A program made the position numbers and the translations under genes. A stretch of 51,572 bases of DNA from DAOVRD01 sp964521715 (GTDB taxonomy: Bacteria; Planctomycetota; Brocadiia; SM23-32). Location of the stretch: NCBI GenBank assembly GCA_964521715.1, contig CAZFSS010000030.1, positions 1-51,572 of the forward strand, given 5' to 3'. Under the pieces are notes generated by a model. That model had not been told where the DNA came from. It worked only from the letters and a program-made list of their open reading frames with translations, and ran no database searches. Shown in pieces: positions 42,591 to 51,572 of the stretch (position 1 is the stretch's first letter; the number at the start of each line of letters is the position of its first letter).

Positions 42591-44558
42591 ATGAGTCAGT
42601 CGCTCGGTCGGTCGTCTGCATCCGCGCAGGGCATCTGTCTCTCCCCTGAGGACTCGCTGGACGCTGTACTGGCAAAGGCTGTGGACGTTAGGCCGACGGC
42701 TCGGCAGATCGCCTGGCAACGCGATGAGATATCGGCGTTTGTCCACTTCGGGATGAACACTTTCACCGACCGTGAATGGGGAGACGGCCAGGAGGATCCG
42801 GCGGTGTTCAACCCCACGGAACTCGACGCCGGCCAATGGGTGCGCGCCGCCAAGGCCGCCGGCATCACGCGGATGATCCTCACCGCCAAGCACCACGATG
42901 GCTTCTGCCTCTGGCCCAGCGAGTACACCGACCATTGCGTCCGGAACAGCCCCTGGAAGGACGGCAAAGGCGACGTGGTGGGAGAGTTCGTCGAGTCCTG
43001 CCGCGCCGAAGGCATGCACTACGGGATCTACATCTCGCCATGGGATCGGCACGAGGAGTCCTATGGTGACTCACCCAGGTACAACCAGTACTTCCTCAAC
43101 CAGCTCCGCGAAGTGCTGACGACGTATCCCGGAATCCAAGAGGTGTGGTTTGACGGGGCCTGTGCCGAAGGCCCCAACGGCAGGCGGCAGGAGTACGACT
43201 GGCGGGCATACTGGAAGCTTATCCGCGAGCTCGCGCCTGATGCGTGCATCACCGTGCGCGGGCCTGATGTCCGCTGGTGCGGCAATGAGGCCGGCTATAC
43301 CCGCAAGAGCGAGTGGAGCGTCATCCCCATGCCCGGCGACGGCCGGCCGTGGGAGACCTCCGACGAAACGCTTTCCGGCTTCACGCGCGACATCTACGGC
43401 GACGACCTGGGCAGCCGGGATGTGCTAATGCGCAGCCGTCAGGACCGCCCTGTTCTCACCTGGTACCCCGGCCAGGTGAACACATCTATCCGTCCGGGCT
43501 GGTTCTACCACAGCTACGAAGACGCCCGCGTCCGCTCGCTGGAAGACTTGCTGACGGTCTACTACGGCTCGGTTGGCGGGAACAGCCAGTTCCTTCTGAA
43601 CATCCCGCCCGACCGCCGCGGCCTGTTCCATGAGAACGACGTCGCTCGCCTTGAGGAGTTCGGTGAAGTTCTCAAGCAGACCTTCGCACAGGATCTGGCG
43701 GCCGGCGCCAGGCTGACTGCGGAGGTGACCGGCGGTGAGTCTGTCGCCGGTATTGCCGCTCTGCGGGACGGGGATCCTGATACGTTTTGGACCACGACCG
43801 ACGGGGCGACGATGGCCACGCTCACGGCTGAGCTTCCCGCCGCTGTCCGCGCCAACTGCCTGATGCTGCAGGAGCACATTGCCTCGGGCCAGCGAGTGGA
43901 AAGGTTCGACGTGGATGTGCTCGCCGACGGCAAGTGGCATCACGCCGCCAGCAGCACAGTCATTGGCGACAAGCGCCTGGTGCGCTTCCCCGACGCCAAC
44001 GTCGAAGGAATCCGCATCCGCCTGACGCGGTTCCGCATCCGGCCGACGCTCGCACGCCTGGGGCTCTATCTCGCACCCGCGATTCTGCCCGCTCCCCGGG
44101 TCGCCCGAGGCGCCGATGGCATGGTGAAGGCGAAATGGGCGATCCTGGACTGCGACTCACAAGACGAGGAGGAGGGAGCGGCCGAGAATGCGATCGATGA
44201 CGACCCCACGACCTTCTGGCACTCGCGCTATCGGGACGGGGCCGACCCGATGCCGCATCATGTCTCCGTGGATCTGGGTGAAACGATGACGATCTGCGGG
44301 TTCACCTACACTCCCCGTCAAGACCAGTGCGACAATGGGATCATCATGCGGGCCCGGTTTGAGGTCAGCCAGGACGGGAAGAAGTGGACCGTCGCAGCCG
44401 ACGACGTGGGCTTCGACAACGTAGTCAACAGCCGACAACAGCAGGTCGTGAGGCTCGAGACGCCCACGGCCGCCCGCTACTTCCGGATGACGGCCCTGCG
44501 GACCGCGAACGACAGCGACCATGCCTCGGCGGCCGACATCTCGGTGCTTGTGGAGTAG
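42591..44558 (+). CDS. GH29 alpha-L-fucosidase with F5/8-type C domain
   Basis: A 655-residue glycosidase. The GH29 core is clear: FVHFGMNTFTDREWGDG, AKHHDGFCLWPSEYTDH, GIYISPWDRHE and EVWFDGACAEG, where Asp188 is the expected nucleophile. It cleaves terminal alpha-L-fucose. A beta-sandwich follows the barrel, and the last 145 residues are a discoidin/F5/8-C-like domain (NAIDDDPTTFWHSRY, HVSVDLGETMTICGFTY). No signal peptide is evident, so it may be cytoplasmic or exported by another route. GGGAG precedes ATG 42591. It lies inside the segment bounded by the comM repeats, together with the GH51-like gene. Confidence 0.92.
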   Translation: MSQSLGRSSASAQGICLSPEDSLDAVLAKAVDVRPTARQIAWQRDEISAFVHFGMNTFTDREWGDGQEDPAVFNPTELDAGQWVRAAKAAGITRMILTAKHHDGFCLWPSEYTDHCVRNSPWKDGKGDVVGEFVESCRAEGMHYGIYISPWDRHEESYGDSPRYNQYFLNQLREVLTTYPGIQEVWFDGACAEGPNGRRQEYDWRAYWKLIRELAPDACITVRGPDVRWCGNEAGYTRKSEWSVIPMPGDGRPWETSDETLSGFTRDIYGDDLGSRDVLMRSRQDRPVLTWYPGQVNTSIRPGWFYHSYEDARVRSLEDLLTVYYGSVGGNSQFLLNIPPDRRGLFHENDVARLEEFGEVLKQTFAQDLAAGARLTAEVTGGESVAGIAALRDGDPDTFWTTTDGATMATLTAELPAAVRANCLMLQEHIASGQRVERFDVDVLADGKWHHAASSTVIGDKRLVRFPDANVEGIRIRLTRFRIRPTLARLGLYLAPAILPAPRVARGADGMVKAKWAILDCDSQDEEEGAAENAIDDDPTTFWHSRYRDGADPMPHHVSVDLGETMTICGFTYTPRQDQCDNGIIMRARFEVSQDGKKWTVAADDVGFDNVVNSRQQQVVRLETPTAARYFRMTALRTANDSDHASAADISVLVE

Positions 44559-44609
44559 CTGGCGCTTGCCCTGAGCAACATCATACGGCACCTGGAAAGG
44601 ATGCGCCCC

Positions 44610-46928
44610 ATGAGCAGACTGAGCGCCGTCGTTCTGGTTTGTGCTGCGACCCTCCTGTCCGTCCGTGGCTCTGCCGCGCTGGCGGCCGATGACCCGCCGA
44701 TAGAGGCCATCGTCAACGTGGATGCCGCTCGCACGCTCCGGGAGATGGACCCGCCGCGCCTCGGCGGAACCAATGTGGCCATGTGGTACTTCGCGCGCGA
44801 ATACAACGCAGCCGACGTGCGAAAGTGGATGGCCGAGCTGAAGGCCCGCTACATCCGCCTTCCGGGCGGCTCCTGGGCCAACGGCGTCTACTGGAATGGC
44901 AACGGCGTGCGGGACGCGGATGGCAAGGTGGACCCCAGCAAGATCGGGCCTGACGGCTATCCGGCCGTTGACTACAGCGACTACGCCCCATCCTTCAGGG
45001 TTAACGGCTATGCCCTGCACCCCGAAAGCGGCGACTGGCATGGCAATGTGGACGTGAAGACGCAGCACGACTTCATACGGGCAATCCCCGGAAGCGAGGC
45101 CCTGGTCTGCCCCAATGCCGGCTGCGGCCGGCCCGTGGACGCTGCGGAGTGGGTCAAGTGGGCCAACCAGACGATGGGCTACAACGTCCGCTACTGGGAG
45201 ATCGGCAACGAGTTGGGCGGCGATTGGGAGGCCGGCACGCGGCTGCCCTTCGGCAAGGGCCGGCTTACGGCGGAGATGTACACGAAGCGGTACAATGACA
45301 TGGCCGACGCCATGCGTGCCGTGGATCCCACGATCAGGATCGGCGGCGGGGCATTCGCCGAGGAGATGATCCGCGACTGCGGCGAGAACGTGGACTTCGT
45401 GATGATCCACACCTACCCCGGCAGCATCACGCAAAGCGACGCCCAGATGTTCGCGGACATCGCAGAGGGGATCCGACAACAGACCGACGAGGTGAGGAGG
45501 TGGATTCATCAGTACCAGCCGGAGCGCGCGGATCAGATAGAGCTCGCCTATACCGAGTGGAACCTCGGAGGTGGTGTGAATAACTCGCAGATGTTCAGCA
45601 GCCTCTGGGCCAGCATCTTCCTGGCGGAATTGGCCAAGCATGATGTGGCTTTCGCAAACCAATGGGACTGCTTCAGCGACCTTTTCTATCACTACGAAGG
45701 GGACCGTCACGCCCGCAAGTCGGAGTACTATGCCCTGTGGCTCTGGAACAACTACATGGGGAACCGCCTGGTCCCCGCCCGTTCCAGCGACCAGACGATC
45801 TATACCTATGCTTCCCGCTCCGGCGACGCGGTGTTCGTGATGCTCATCAACACGGACCGAGAGCACGAGGCGAAGGTCAACGTGCGGATTGCCGGCTTCA
45901 CTCCGGCCGGCGAAGGCGAACTGGCGCAAGTGACCAGCCGGGAGTACCACTGGAACACGGTGGAGCGCCGGCCGCAGTGGAGCACAGGACCGCGGATCGA
46001 AGAACTCAAGACTGGTAGTGAATTCAGTGTAACGCTTCCCCCCTTCTCGATGACGTATGTTCGTGTCCCGGATCAGGCAAAGCCGGCCCTTTCCCCCATC
46101 GCCCAGAAGGCCCTGGTTGAGAAGATCCCGACTCAGGGAACACCTGAGTTGCGATTCATATTACCCTCGGAGATGTACGCCGACGACCAGGTCCGCGGCG
46201 AACTCATAGCGCTGGAAGCCGGCACGGAGAACCCCTATGGTGGCATGCTCGAGCCCGCCGCTCTCGCCGCCAGTGCCGGCGTTACGTTCGACCGCAGCAA
46301 GGTCCGCCTGGCGGAAGCGGTGGGGCATTTCTACATGCAGCCGAGCACGCCCGGGGGACTGACGATCACCGCGCAGTCAGGCCAAGTGACGGCGAAGCAC
46401 ACGATGACGGTGAAGCCTTCGGTGCCCCGGCCGGTCATCTTCTGGGACTTCTCTGACCCGCCGGTCACGAATGCTGATGCCTTCTCTTCGGACTTCAAGC
46501 TTACCGAGGACCTTACGGAGCGCGCCAACCGGGCAGTCGCGCGCGTCGAACTCCCGGTTGCGGGGGTGGCGCCCGATGAACGGCTGCGCGCCCTCCTGAA
46601 GGTCGAACGTCTCCCGGAAGGGGACGCTCTCCGGAGGGAGAACATCCGCGGGGTAGTCTTCGACGTGAGGACTTCGCCCGACTTCGCCTGCGAGGATCCT
46701 GACGTCGGCATCACCGTCATCATGCAGAGCACGGCGAACTGGTGGATGCAGCTCGGCGACATGGCGCTTGGCGACGCCGGTCAGTGGAGGACCTATCAGG
46801 TCGCTGTGACGCGCGAGGACCACATCAAGGCGATGCCGGCAGCCCTGAACATCCTGTTCATCCTGAAGGCCAACAAGCCAGTCAAAGGCTCCATCTACCT
46901 CGACCGCATCGGCTTCATGGTGCGCTGA
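44610..46928 (+). CDS. Secreted GH51-like alpha-L-arabinofuranosidase
   Basis: A 772-residue exported enzyme. The signal peptide is SAVVLVCAATLLSVRGSAALA (first 20 of it shown at most; cleavage near residue 25). The barrel has IRLPGGSWANG, RYWEIGNELGGDW with Glu201 as acid/base, and LAYTEWNLGG with Glu316 as nucleophile, the GH51/GH-A pattern. A C-terminal beta domain and a final jelly-roll-like module (VIFWDFSDPP, IYLDRIGFMV) may bind carbohydrate. ATG 44610 lies 9 bases after GGAAAGG; ATG 44601 is also in frame. It follows the fucosidase by 51 bases and is probably co-transcribed with it, so the two likely attack the same glycan. Confidence 0.87.
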   Translation: MSRLSAVVLVCAATLLSVRGSAALAADDPPIEAIVNVDAARTLREMDPPRLGGTNVAMWYFAREYNAADVRKWMAELKARYIRLPGGSWANGVYWNGNGVRDADGKVDPSKIGPDGYPAVDYSDYAPSFRVNGYALHPESGDWHGNVDVKTQHDFIRAIPGSEALVCPNAGCGRPVDAAEWVKWANQTMGYNVRYWEIGNELGGDWEAGTRLPFGKGRLTAEMYTKRYNDMADAMRAVDPTIRIGGGAFAEEMIRDCGENVDFVMIHTYPGSITQSDAQMFADIAEGIRQQTDEVRRWIHQYQPERADQIELAYTEWNLGGGVNNSQMFSSLWASIFLAELAKHDVAFANQWDCFSDLFYHYEGDRHARKSEYYALWLWNNYMGNRLVPARSSDQTIYTYASRSGDAVFVMLINTDREHEAKVNVRIAGFTPAGEGELAQVTSREYHWNTVERRPQWSTGPRIEELKTGSEFSVTLPPFSMTYVRVPDQAKPALSPIAQKALVEKIPTQGTPELRFILPSEMYADDQVRGELIALEAGTENPYGGMLEPAALAASAGVTFDRSKVRLAEAVGHFYMQPSTPGGLTITAQSGQVTAKHTMTVKPSVPRPVIFWDFSDPPVTNADAFSSDFKLTEDLTERANRAVARVELPVAGVAPDERLRALLKVERLPEGDALRRENIRGVVFDVRTSPDFACEDPDVGITVIMQSTANWWMQLGDMALGDAGQWRTYQVAVTREDHIKAMPAALNILFILKANKPVKGSIYLDRIGFMVR

Positions 46929-46950
46929 GGAGGGGCTCGCTGGGCTTTTT

Positions 46951-46969
46951 CCCGTGCTTTGAGCACGGG
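46951..46969. other. Perfect inverted repeat after the GH51-like gene
   Basis: CCCGTGCT (46951-46958) and AGCACGGG (46962-46969) form an 8-bp stem with a 3-base loop. The T-run (46946-46950) precedes rather than follows the stem on the plus strand, and no T-run follows it on the minus strand, so it is not a standard intrinsic terminator. It lies 74 bases before the right comM repeat. Confidence 0.5.
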
Positions 46970-47042
46970 CCTGACCGCGCGTGAGCAGCGTGGTTCCCTG
47001 CGTCAACGGCCATAGGTAGCCGTGTCGGCCTGTACCCGCACG

Positions 47043-47521
47043 CGTGCCCGTGCGGCCACTACACGGACCCGCGCAGACAGTGCCGGTGCACGCCGAGGCA
47101 GATCCACTCCTATCGCCGGCGCATCAGCGGGCCGCTGCTGGACCGGATTGACATCCACGTGGACGTGCCGCCGCTGGAGTACAGAGAGCTGGCTACCTCG
47201 CGTCCGGCCGAGCCTTCGGAGGCGATTCGCGAGCGCGTGGTGGCCGCCCGCCGGCGCCAGCTGGAAAGGTTCGCGGAAGAGAGATTCTTCGCCAACTCAC
47301 GGATGGAGCGGCGCCACGTCCGGCGCTACTGCGAGCTTGACGACGACGGCCGGCTGCTGCTCAGACAGGCGATGGACGCCCTTGGCTTCTCGGCCCGGGC
47401 CTACGACAAGATCCTGAAGGTGTCGCGCACCATCGCGGACCTGGACGGCTCCGACGGTATCCTTGCCCACCACGTCAGCGAGGCTATCAACTACCGAACG
47501 CTCGACCGTCGCCTGGAGTGA
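47043..47521 (+). pseudogene. Right copy of the repeat: 5'-truncated comM
   Basis: This is the last 159 codons of comM plus its stop codon, identical to 41400-41878. The upstream part with Walker A and B is absent; an internal in-frame start (47159) could give only the C-terminal domain. It starts abruptly at CGTGCCCGTGCGG. Perfect identity means the duplication is recent or maintained by conversion, or arises from assembly. Confidence 0.95.
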
Positions 47522-47568
47522 TGGGCAGTGAGGCGGCGTAGCCGTCCGGTTTGACGCCCTTCCGGAGC

Positions 47569-48582
47569 TTATGGCTGGTCCAGACTTTCCCGCGCGACAC
47601 GCCGTGCCGCCTGGAAGGCAAGGGCTATGCCGAAGGTCAGCAGGCCGCCGGTCAGTATCACCGTCGTCAGGATCGCCTGCCGGATCGTCGTCAGTATGGG
47701 GCGGGCGTCGAAGACGGCCACCAGCGCGTGAGCGCCCTGCCCCGCCCCCCTGCTCGGTGAAGCCACGATCAACTGCTCTCCCTCCAGGATAGTGACGGAC
47801 CTGCGGACGTCCAGCGCCCGTTTGGCCAGCGCGCGGAGCGTGAAGTCCTGCACCTTCGCGCCTTCGTCGGGGTTGCCGGGCAGATCGGTGTCGAGGTAGA
47901 GCTGCCCCTCCTGTCCGATGGCCACGACGCGCCTGATGCCGCCCTCTCCCACAAGCGCCCTCGTCAGGTCGTCCACCGTCAGCCCGGCCGCGAACCGGTC
48001 GAGCGACTTCGCGTCGTAGCCGACCTGAACGATGCGGGGCTTGTCTATCCCGGAGACGGCGGCGTACTTGTACACGAGCCCGTCGTATTCGCGCTCCATC
48101 GCGCCCTGGACGAACTGTCCTCCCTTGGCCTCAAGCAGGTGCCAGAATTCATAAGCCTGGCTCCTCTGCGTCGGCTGGCTGGGGAACGTGAAGTCGATCT
48201 CCTCGCGGTTCCGCAGGTAGGCGTGGCCCTTCTCGTCGGTTATCCAGAATTCGTCCAGGACCGTGCTGTCAGCGATCCTCTTGAGGCGCTCGTTGATCTG
48301 TTCGGGCGACATGTGCGCGTAGTTCTCGGCCACGTCGACCAGGTTCGCCGCCAGCATCGCATGCACGATCATCTGCGAGCCGAGCAGATCCTCGGCCCGG
48401 CCTTCGACTCCGAGTCCGTACCGATCGGCCTTCACGAGCATCGCGCTCAGGGACGCCACTTGCTCCATGGCATGCTCGGCCAGCGCGCGACGGCCCAGTG
48501 AGGCGATCAACAGGTAGTTCACGACCAGCGCGGTCACTATGAGGGCGCCAAACCCCAGGACAAGCCCCAGCCACCGCTTCAT
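47569..48582 (-). CDS. Membrane sensor-like protein lacking an output domain
   Basis: A 337-residue protein with an N-terminal membrane helix (LGLVLGFGALIVTALVVNYL), a periplasmic Cache/PAS-like sensor region of about 240 residues (including FWITDEKGHAYLRN and VVAIGQEGQLYLDTD), and a second membrane helix (TTVILTGGLLTFGIALAF) followed only by about 17 cytoplasmic residues. Chemoreceptor or kinase relatives continue with a HAMP and an output domain; here the stop comes directly after the helix, 48 bases from the duplicated comM end. Either it is a naturally short sensor or it was truncated by the nearby rearrangement. Start ATG 48582. Confidence 0.75.
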   Translation of the reverse strand: MKRWLGLVLGFGALIVTALVVNYLLIASLGRRALAEHAMEQVASLSAMLVKADRYGLGVEGRAEDLLGSQMIVHAMLAANLVDVAENYAHMSPEQINERLKRIADSTVLDEFWITDEKGHAYLRNREEIDFTFPSQPTQRSQAYEFWHLLEAKGGQFVQGAMEREYDGLVYKYAAVSGIDKPRIVQVGYDAKSLDRFAAGLTVDDLTRALVGEGGIRRVVAIGQEGQLYLDTDLPGNPDEGAKVQDFTLRALAKRALDVRRSVTILEGEQLIVASPSRGAGQGAHALVAVFDARPILTTIRQAILTTVILTGGLLTFGIALAFQAARRVARESLDQP

Positions 48583-48639
48583 CGCATGGCCTCCCGGTTT
48601 CTCAGGTGAGACGGCCGGCAGCGTCCGGCAGCCGCCGGG

Positions 48640-51572
48640 CTACTGCACTTCGACCTCGTAGATCATGCGGGCGCCTTCGCCGCCGCGGACTCTCAAGGGC
48701 ACCACCAGAGCGCCGCTGTGCACTGCGGCGGCAACGGGCGCCACGCGCCTGCCGCTCGTGGCCAGAGCCCACACCCGCGCGCGCTCAGGATCGCTGAGCC
48801 GCAGGGACACGGTGGCCGAACCCGCAAGCACCAGATGGGGGAGTCCGCCCCAGGCAAGCAGCGTCTGATGCGCCCGCTCTCCGAAGCGGGCCCCCGTGTT
48901 CTGAAGGTCCGTCAGGTGCGTGATGATGAGCCGCCGGCTCTGCGTGATGGGCAGGCCGTCCACGCTCGAAACCCACACGGTCGCGTCTGTCTCCTCTACG
49001 GCAACGCTCACCGGGCCGATCTCAACCGTCTGCCCTTCCGGAGCGTAGCAGCCGGCAGTCGCAGGCGTGTTCAGTACCAGCACGTCTCGCGGCGCGTCGA
49101 TGAGCAACTGCCCCGTCTCGCTCTCCAGGCGGCTCTCGGCAAGGTCCGTCACGTTATCCCGCAGCCACCCCCGCTCGCGCATCGCCGCCAGCAGTTCGCC
49201 TCCGGTCCCGTCGGCGTAGGGGTCGAGGCCGAGGACCTCCCCGCCGCGGTAGTCGCCGGGCGGCGTGTGCCAGCCGAGGGGCAGCGCCAGGTCCGCCGGG
49301 ACGTCCATCGTCCCGTCGGCGAGGAACGTGCCCACGCGCGTCACCAGGGCCAGCGCCGTCCACGGCGGAGCCACGTCCCTGCGGTATGCGCTGTGCAGCA
49401 GCTCCTCCGACGTGCTGGCGACGGCGATGGCGTGAGGGGCCGGGTCCATGTCCCCGCGCAGGTACAGGCACAGGGCTGCTCGTTCGGCGGCCTGGTTCAG
49501 CGGGTCCGTGGCCAGGTCGAAGTAGCCGGCGGGCGAGGGCTCGAACAGGTTGCCGCGGCTGTGGCTGTAGGCGAAGCGCCAGATGACGCCCCAGCGTTGC
49601 AGCGCAGCCAGACAGCCAGTCAGGATCCCCCCCACCCCGCGGAACCGGCCGGGGCCGGCATAGTTGTACTCGCTGACGGCAAAGGGCTTGTCCAGGAGCC
49701 TCACGAAGGCTCCGTGCCGGCCGCCCGGCGCCCCCTCGGCGACGGGACTCCTGTTCTCGCAGCGCGACGGCAGACCCCAGCTCCGCTCGAGGAACTGGGG
49801 ATGATCGACGTAGAAGTGATCGTCCACGTAATCGAAGTCCGCCCGCGCCGCCTGGTTCTGGATCGGGTTCGTCCAGGCGTTCATGTTGGTGAGCAGGGCT
49901 TTCACGCCGAGCTCCTCGCGCAGGAAACGCTTCATCCTGGCGAACATGTCGCGCTCGGTCTCGGTCAGGAAGGCGACCAGGTCGCAACCGCGCGGCGAGT
50001 CCTCGTATGGGTCCGTCACCAGCGGCACCGTGCCGGCGGCGGGATCGCCCTCGACCGGTGCGCCCCATGCCTGCTCGATCGCCTGCGGGCTGCCGTACCG
50101 GGCGGCCAGGAAGCGATTCCACGCGGCCTGCCAGTCGCGGGCGGCCCTCTCGTCCAGGCCGCGCAGGTAGTTGCCCGCGTTGCCTTCGTTGATCATGGAC
50201 AGCCACGCAAGGGCGGGCTCGTCCGCGTAGCGCAGGCCCGTGTACGGGTTGACGTGCGTGAGAAGGTTGCGGGAGAAGGCTTTCCAGTTCTCAAACGCCT
50301 TCTCGTTCACGGGCACCAGCATCTTGAAGGTGTCCATGCCAACGTCGCCCTGCGCGCCGTCCCAGATCTCCGCGGCGAAGACCGGCCGGGAGACGAACAG
50401 GTCGGTCGTGGCGTAGATGCCGCGCGCCTTCAGCGCCGCGACGAGGTAGTCGAGCTGGTCGAGCTTGTCCTCACTCAGGGACGTGCTGGTGCCCCGGGAG
50501 CGGTCGACGAGTTCGCCCTCGTAGTGATGGAAGCGCACGGCGTTGTAGCCGAGGCGCATCAAGCGCTCGGCAAGCCGGTCCGCCTGCTCGTGGCTGATGT
50601 ACTGCGCGCTGAAGCACAGGTTGACCCCGTAGAAGCGCCGCGGCGTCTGGGCGTCCTCCTCAAACGCGAACTGCCCGTCCGGCCGGGCAATCAACCATCC
50701 GTGCTTGCCGGCCGGCGGATCGATCTGCCCCATTCCGGAGAAGTCCAGCGCAGAGCCCGGCACGATGTCCAGTTCGTCCGCAAGGGGCACCCAGTCGCGC
50801 CCCGCCTCGACGGTGACGGGCCTGTCGAACTCGAGGTCGATGCCCTCCTGCGTCCTGATCACGAACGCCAGGTCGAGCGGCTGGCCCGCCGGCCACTGCT
50901 GGCCCTCGCCGAACTGCGGCCCGATGCGCACCGAGAACGACGGGCCCCACTGCCGGTTGTCCTGGAGGAGCACGGGCGTCGGCGGCGGGAAGTCCACGTA
51001 GAGCACCCCGCCCTCCGCCAACGACAGCGCAAGCGCCTTCGTGGGCGCAGAGCGGACGTGCACGTCCCGGAACTGAGACGGTACTTCCCCTCGTTCGCCA
51101 TCAGCAGTGAACTGCCGACCCGCGACCAGGCCAATGGGAAGCTCGATGGAGACGTGCAGGCTGTTGAGCGTGATCGCTGCCTGCGGCGTAAGCCTGTAGG
51201 CGAGCACCAGCCTACCGTCAACGGAAGAAGCCCGGAGTTCCGAATCCACTACCGTTCCGCCCGGCGCGCGTATCCTGCCCCTGAGGACGTCGCCGGCGGC
51301 TTCTCCGGCCTGCGCAGCCCCCAGGCCCGCAGCGCGCCAGGTCGCCTCAAAAAGCCCGGGGGAGATCGTCGCGATCCTCTGCCCGCCGGCGGAGAGCTCG
51401 ACCTGCCCCGCCGATGAGACGACGGCCTGCCAGCGCGCGGCGTCTCTGCATTGACCCGTTACGGCGCAACCCATGAGCAGCCACCCGATCAAGAGCCAGC
51501 TTGGAGCCTCTAACAGGATGCCGCGTGAGCCGCGTTGCGCCTCCGGCCGGATGGATGCAAGGAAGGGCTCCG
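48640..51572 (-). CDS. GH-A clan glycosidase, exported, 5' end possibly beyond window
   Basis: At least 950 residues. The N-terminus reads LLIGWLLMGCAVTGQ, a hydrophobic signal sequence with a lipobox-like L-M-G-C. The only in-window start is TTG 51492, but the frame remains open to the window edge, so the true start may lie outside. A beta-sandwich precedes a TIM barrel (FYGVNLCFSAQY, YNAVRFHHYEGEL, ALAWLSMINEGNAGN with the acid/base Glu after Asn, and FAVSEYNYAGPG with the nucleophile Glu). This resembles GH5/GH42-type enzymes with a DUF4091-like architecture. C-terminal beta domains follow. It is the last gene seen; the substrate is unknown. Confidence 0.85.
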   Translation of the reverse strand, partial: EPFLASIRPEAQRGSRGILLEAPSWLLIGWLLMGCAVTGQCRDAARWQAVVSSAGQVELSAGGQRIATISPGLFEATWRAAGLGAAQAGEAAGDVLRGRIRAPGGTVVDSELRASSVDGRLVLAYRLTPQAAITLNSLHVSIELPIGLVAGRQFTADGERGEVPSQFRDVHVRSAPTKALALSLAEGGVLYVDFPPPTPVLLQDNRQWGPSFSVRIGPQFGEGQQWPAGQPLDLAFVIRTQEGIDLEFDRPVTVEAGRDWVPLADELDIVPGSALDFSGMGQIDPPAGKHGWLIARPDGQFAFEEDAQTPRRFYGVNLCFSAQYISHEQADRLAERLMRLGYNAVRFHHYEGELVDRSRGTSTSLSEDKLDQLDYLVAALKARGIYATTDLFVSRPVFAAEIWDGAQGDVGMDTFKMLVPVNEKAFENWKAFSRNLLTHVNPYTGLRYADEPALAWLSMINEGNAGNYLRGLDERAARDWQAAWNRFLAARYGSPQAIEQAWGAPVEGDPAAGTVPLVTDPYEDSPRGCDLVAFLTETERDMFARMKRFLREELGVKALLTNMNAWTNPIQNQAARADFDYVDDHFYVDHPQFLERSWGLPSRCENRSPVAEGAPGGRHGAFVRLLDKPFAVSEYNYAGPGRFRGVGGILTGCLAALQRWGVIWRFAYSHSRGNLFEPSPAGYFDLATDPLNQAAERAALCLYLRGDMDPAPHAIAVASTSEELLHSAYRRDVAPPWTALALVTRVGTFLADGTMDVPADLALPLGWHTPPGDYRGGEVLGLDPYADGTGGELLAAMRERGWLRDNVTDLAESRLESETGQLLIDAPRDVLVLNTPATAGCYAPEGQTVEIGPVSVAVEETDATVWVSSVDGLPITQSRRLIITHLTDLQNTGARFGERAHQTLLAWGGLPHLVLAGSATVSLRLSDPERARVWALATSGRRVAPVAAAVHSGALVVPLRVRGGEGARMIYEVEVQ

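Noticed and set aside
46951..46969. Intrinsic terminator for the GH51-like gene
   Set aside because: No T-run follows the stem on either strand.
48718..51417. 899-codon plus-strand open frame
   Set aside because: Antisense to the GH-A clan glycosidase, which has clear catalytic motifs.
1..51572. CRISPR array
   Set aside because: No regularly spaced short repeats and no cas genes were seen.

Overview
The window looks like a 51.6 kb piece of a GC-rich, Gram-negative-type bacterial chromosome. An LptF/LptG-family permease implies an outer membrane. Two Gfo/Idh/MocA oxidoreductases, several large unusual glycosidases, a beta-helix protein, an Asp-box-free DUF3179 protein and a zinc-ribbon Ser/Thr kinase resemble the gene content of Planctomycetota, Lentisphaerota or nearby candidate phyla. 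That placement is an inference from gene content only; there is no 16S rRNA here.

Region by region. (1) 1-6254 is an accessory island with visibly lower GC and different codon use from its neighbours. It holds an orphan gene, a recombinase C-terminal scrap, and a compact four-gene operon (winged-helix protein, P-loop ATPase, small unknown protein, PIN-domain nuclease). It ends at the 3' end of a tRNA-Asn gene, a classic integration point. (2) 6255-12487 is a minus-strand housekeeping block: HIT protein, dNTPase, FHA/sigma-54 activator, YacL-like PIN-TRAM protein, IspD and tRNA-Asn, with the RNase P RNA at its head. (3) 12496-19105 runs on the plus strand: Gfo/Idh oxidoreductase, LptF/G permease, second Gfo/Idh oxidoreductase, a very divergent chorismate synthase, and a Ser/Thr kinase. 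(4) 19158-27400 is mostly minus strand: small membrane protein, NYN-domain protein, RibF, a PpiD/SurA-like chaperone, TyrRS, a CPBP protease and YjbQ, with a plus-strand DUF3179 protein. (5) 27504-33523 carries DUF523, DedA, an XhoI-family restriction-modification pair, AMMECR1, PssA, and an ECF sigma / anti-sigma / YbjQ operon. (6) 33750-51572 is carbohydrate-oriented: beta-helix protein, NAD epimerase coupled to a GH101-like enzyme, ComM, then a 5.6 kb segment bounded by perfect 479-bp copies of the comM 3' end. That segment contains an MNT/HEPN module broken by a divergent comM fragment, a GH29 fucosidase and a GH51-like arabinofuranosidase. Beyond it lie a sensor-like protein without an output domain and a GH-A clan glycosidase running to the window edge.

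The strongest candidates for something new are the wHTH-ATPase-X-PIN operon beside tRNA-Asn, the comM-bounded insertion with its hybrid HEPN/comM reading frame, and the chorismate synthase homologue lacking the first catalytic histidine. All family assignments come from reading motifs by eye; no database search was run.
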